This document shows, one piece after another, positions 62,250 through 64,000 of a stretch of 64,000 nt of DNA. The DNA is from Pseudomonas sp. Irchel 3A7 (GTDB lineage: Bacteria; Pseudomonadota; Gammaproteobacteria; Pseudomonadales; Pseudomonadaceae), in the NCBI RefSeq assembly GCF_900187565.1, contig NZ_FYED01000003.1:389398-453397 (forward strand). Reading direction: 5' to 3'. Below the pieces are notes generated by a model. It was not told the origin of the DNA. It saw nothing but the letters and a program-made list of their open reading frames with translations, and did no database searches. Made by a program: the position numbers and the translations under genes. Each line of letters starts with the position of its first letter. Position 1 is the first letter of the stretch.

Positions 62250-63230
62250 ATGACTGCCCATCGAATTGGTTTCCTGATTTGGCCCAGCACTAAAGCACTG
62301 ACGCTTGCGCTGGCTGAGGAGGCCTTGCGTGTTGCCCAGCGTGTGCATCCGGACGTGGTCTACGAACTGTCGTTCTTGCAAGCTGAACCGCCAACCGAAG
62401 GCGCCTGGCAATTGCCCGGCGAAGCCTGGACCGGCAAGCTCGAAAACTTCCAGAAACTGTTCCTGCTTGCCGACGAGCCGCCGACGACTTTGGCGCCGGC
62501 GCTCAGCAGTGCGTTGAAGCAACTGGTGCGTTCCGGGTGTGTGATCGGTGGCCTGTCGGCCGGTGTCTATCCGTTGGCGCAACTCGGCTTGCTCGATGGC
62601 TATCGCGCGGCCGTGCACTGGCGCTGGCAGGATGATTTTGCCGAACGCTTCCCGAAGGTCATTGCCACCAGTCATCTGTTCGATTGGGACCGCGACCGCC
62701 TGACTGCGTGTGGCGGCATGTCGGTACTCGACCTGTTGCTGGCGGTGTTGGCCCGTGATCATGGTGCGGAGCTGGCCGGTGCGGTGTCGGAAGAGCTGGT
62801 GGTCGAGCGTATCCGTGAAGGCGGCGAGCGTCAGCGCATTCCATTGCAGAATCGCCTCGGCTCCAGCCATCCGAAGCTCACCCAGGCCGTGTTGCTGATG
62901 GAAGCCAACATCGAAGAACCGCTGACCACCGACGAAATCGCCCAGCATGTGTGCGTCTCCCGTCGACAACTGGAGCGGATCTTCAAGCAATACCTCAACC
63001 GTGTGCCGAGCCAGTACTACCTGGAGCTGCGCCTGAACAAGGCCCGGCAGATGTTGATGCAAACCAGCAAGTCGATCATTCAGATCGGCCTGTCTTGCGG
63101 CTTTTCCTCGGGGCCGCATTTTTCCAGCGCCTACCGCAACTTCTTCGGCGCCACGCCGCGGGAAGATCGCAACCAGCGACGCAGCAGCAGTCCGTTCGAG
63201 TTGTCGTCGGTGCCGTCCGAGCGCGGCTGA
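62250..63230 (+). CDS. argR: ArgR, AraC-family arginine regulator
   Basis: 326 residues from ATG 62250 (MTAHRIGFLIWPSTKALTLAL). The N-terminal DJ-1/glutamine-amidotransferase-like sensor (about 1-200) includes GCVIGGLSAGVYPLAQLGLL. The C-terminal AraC DNA-binding domain has two helix-turn-helices (LTTDEIAQHVCVSRRQLERIFKQYLNRVPSQYYLELRLNKAR and GLSCGFSSGPHFSSAYRNFFG). In Pseudomonas ArgR, with arginine, activates aot and aru genes and represses biosynthesis. An ATG at 62211 would add 13 residues. Downstream is aruC with two ArgR sites. Confidence 0.93.
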   Translation: MTAHRIGFLIWPSTKALTLALAEEALRVAQRVHPDVVYELSFLQAEPPTEGAWQLPGEAWTGKLENFQKLFLLADEPPTTLAPALSSALKQLVRSGCVIGGLSAGVYPLAQLGLLDGYRAAVHWRWQDDFAERFPKVIATSHLFDWDRDRLTACGGMSVLDLLLAVLARDHGAELAGAVSEELVVERIREGGERQRIPLQNRLGSSHPKLTQAVLLMEANIEEPLTTDEIAQHVCVSRRQLERIFKQYLNRVPSQYYLELRLNKARQMLMQTSKSIIQIGLSCGFSSGPHFSSAYRNFFGATPREDRNQRRSSSPFELSSVPSERG

Positions 63231-63296
63231 CCGCTGGCGCAGTTTGCGCAAATCAAATCCCCCGCAACCCTGCCGCTAACCCTGTCGGACAGTTAA

Positions 63297-64000
<704 letters not shown>

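Overview
The window looks like chromosomal DNA of a fluorescent Pseudomonas (P. fluorescens group). The reasons are the gene orders oprB-mutarotase-hexR-zwf-pgl-eda, fadD2-fadD1 with a lipase and a MaoC hydratase, gntR-gntK-gntT and aotJQMOP-argR-aruC. High G+C coding DNA and a dense scatter of P. fluorescens-type REP/REPIN palindromes agree. No rRNA, tRNA, CRISPR array, insertion sequence or intact prophage was seen.

Layout. 1-5.3 kb: glucose catabolism (porin tail, hexose-6-P mutarotase, HexR, Entner-Doudoroff genes zwf/pgl/eda) with a candidate HexR palindrome between hexR and zwf. 5.4-13.2 kb: a PLP enzyme, small stress-type proteins and a fatty-acid activation cluster (MaoC hydratase, lipase, FadD2, FadD1). 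13.3-23.6 kb: mixed genes, including CsbD, a BrkB-type membrane protein, peptide deformylase, a desaturase, a solitary PhnD-like protein, an ECF sigma factor overlapping a betaine-type binding protein, a crystallin-fold secreted protein and a BdlA-like chemoreceptor. 23.7-27.9 kb: GST and the gluconate regulon with three near-identical GntR operators. 27.9-43.6 kb: an orphan RHS core protein, AlaC-type transaminase, LysE exporter, acetyltransferases, an ECF42 sigma/YciI pair, a LysR/PACE efflux pair, ZntB, PepSY protein, GlpQ, a TetR/metallo-hydrolase pair and an amidase.

43.6-52.4 kb is the accessory island. It holds an orphan HTH antitoxin, an HTH regulator behind a LexA-like box, three proteins of unknown function, a colicin E3-type rRNase bacteriocin followed by two tandem copies of an immunity-plus-companion gene unit, and a ScoMcrA-like SRA-HNH (type IV restriction) gene lying between a broken and an intact BRO-domain gene. 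52.7-64 kb returns to core genes: nrdB, a DUF2790 protein, acsA and the arginine transport/catabolism operon with ArgR sites; aruC runs off the right edge.

The most novel material is the bacteriocin locus with its duplicated immunity/companion module and the neighbouring restriction gene, which together look like a competition/defence hotspot upstream of nrdB. Functions are inferred from motifs and recalled family sequences; no database search was possible.
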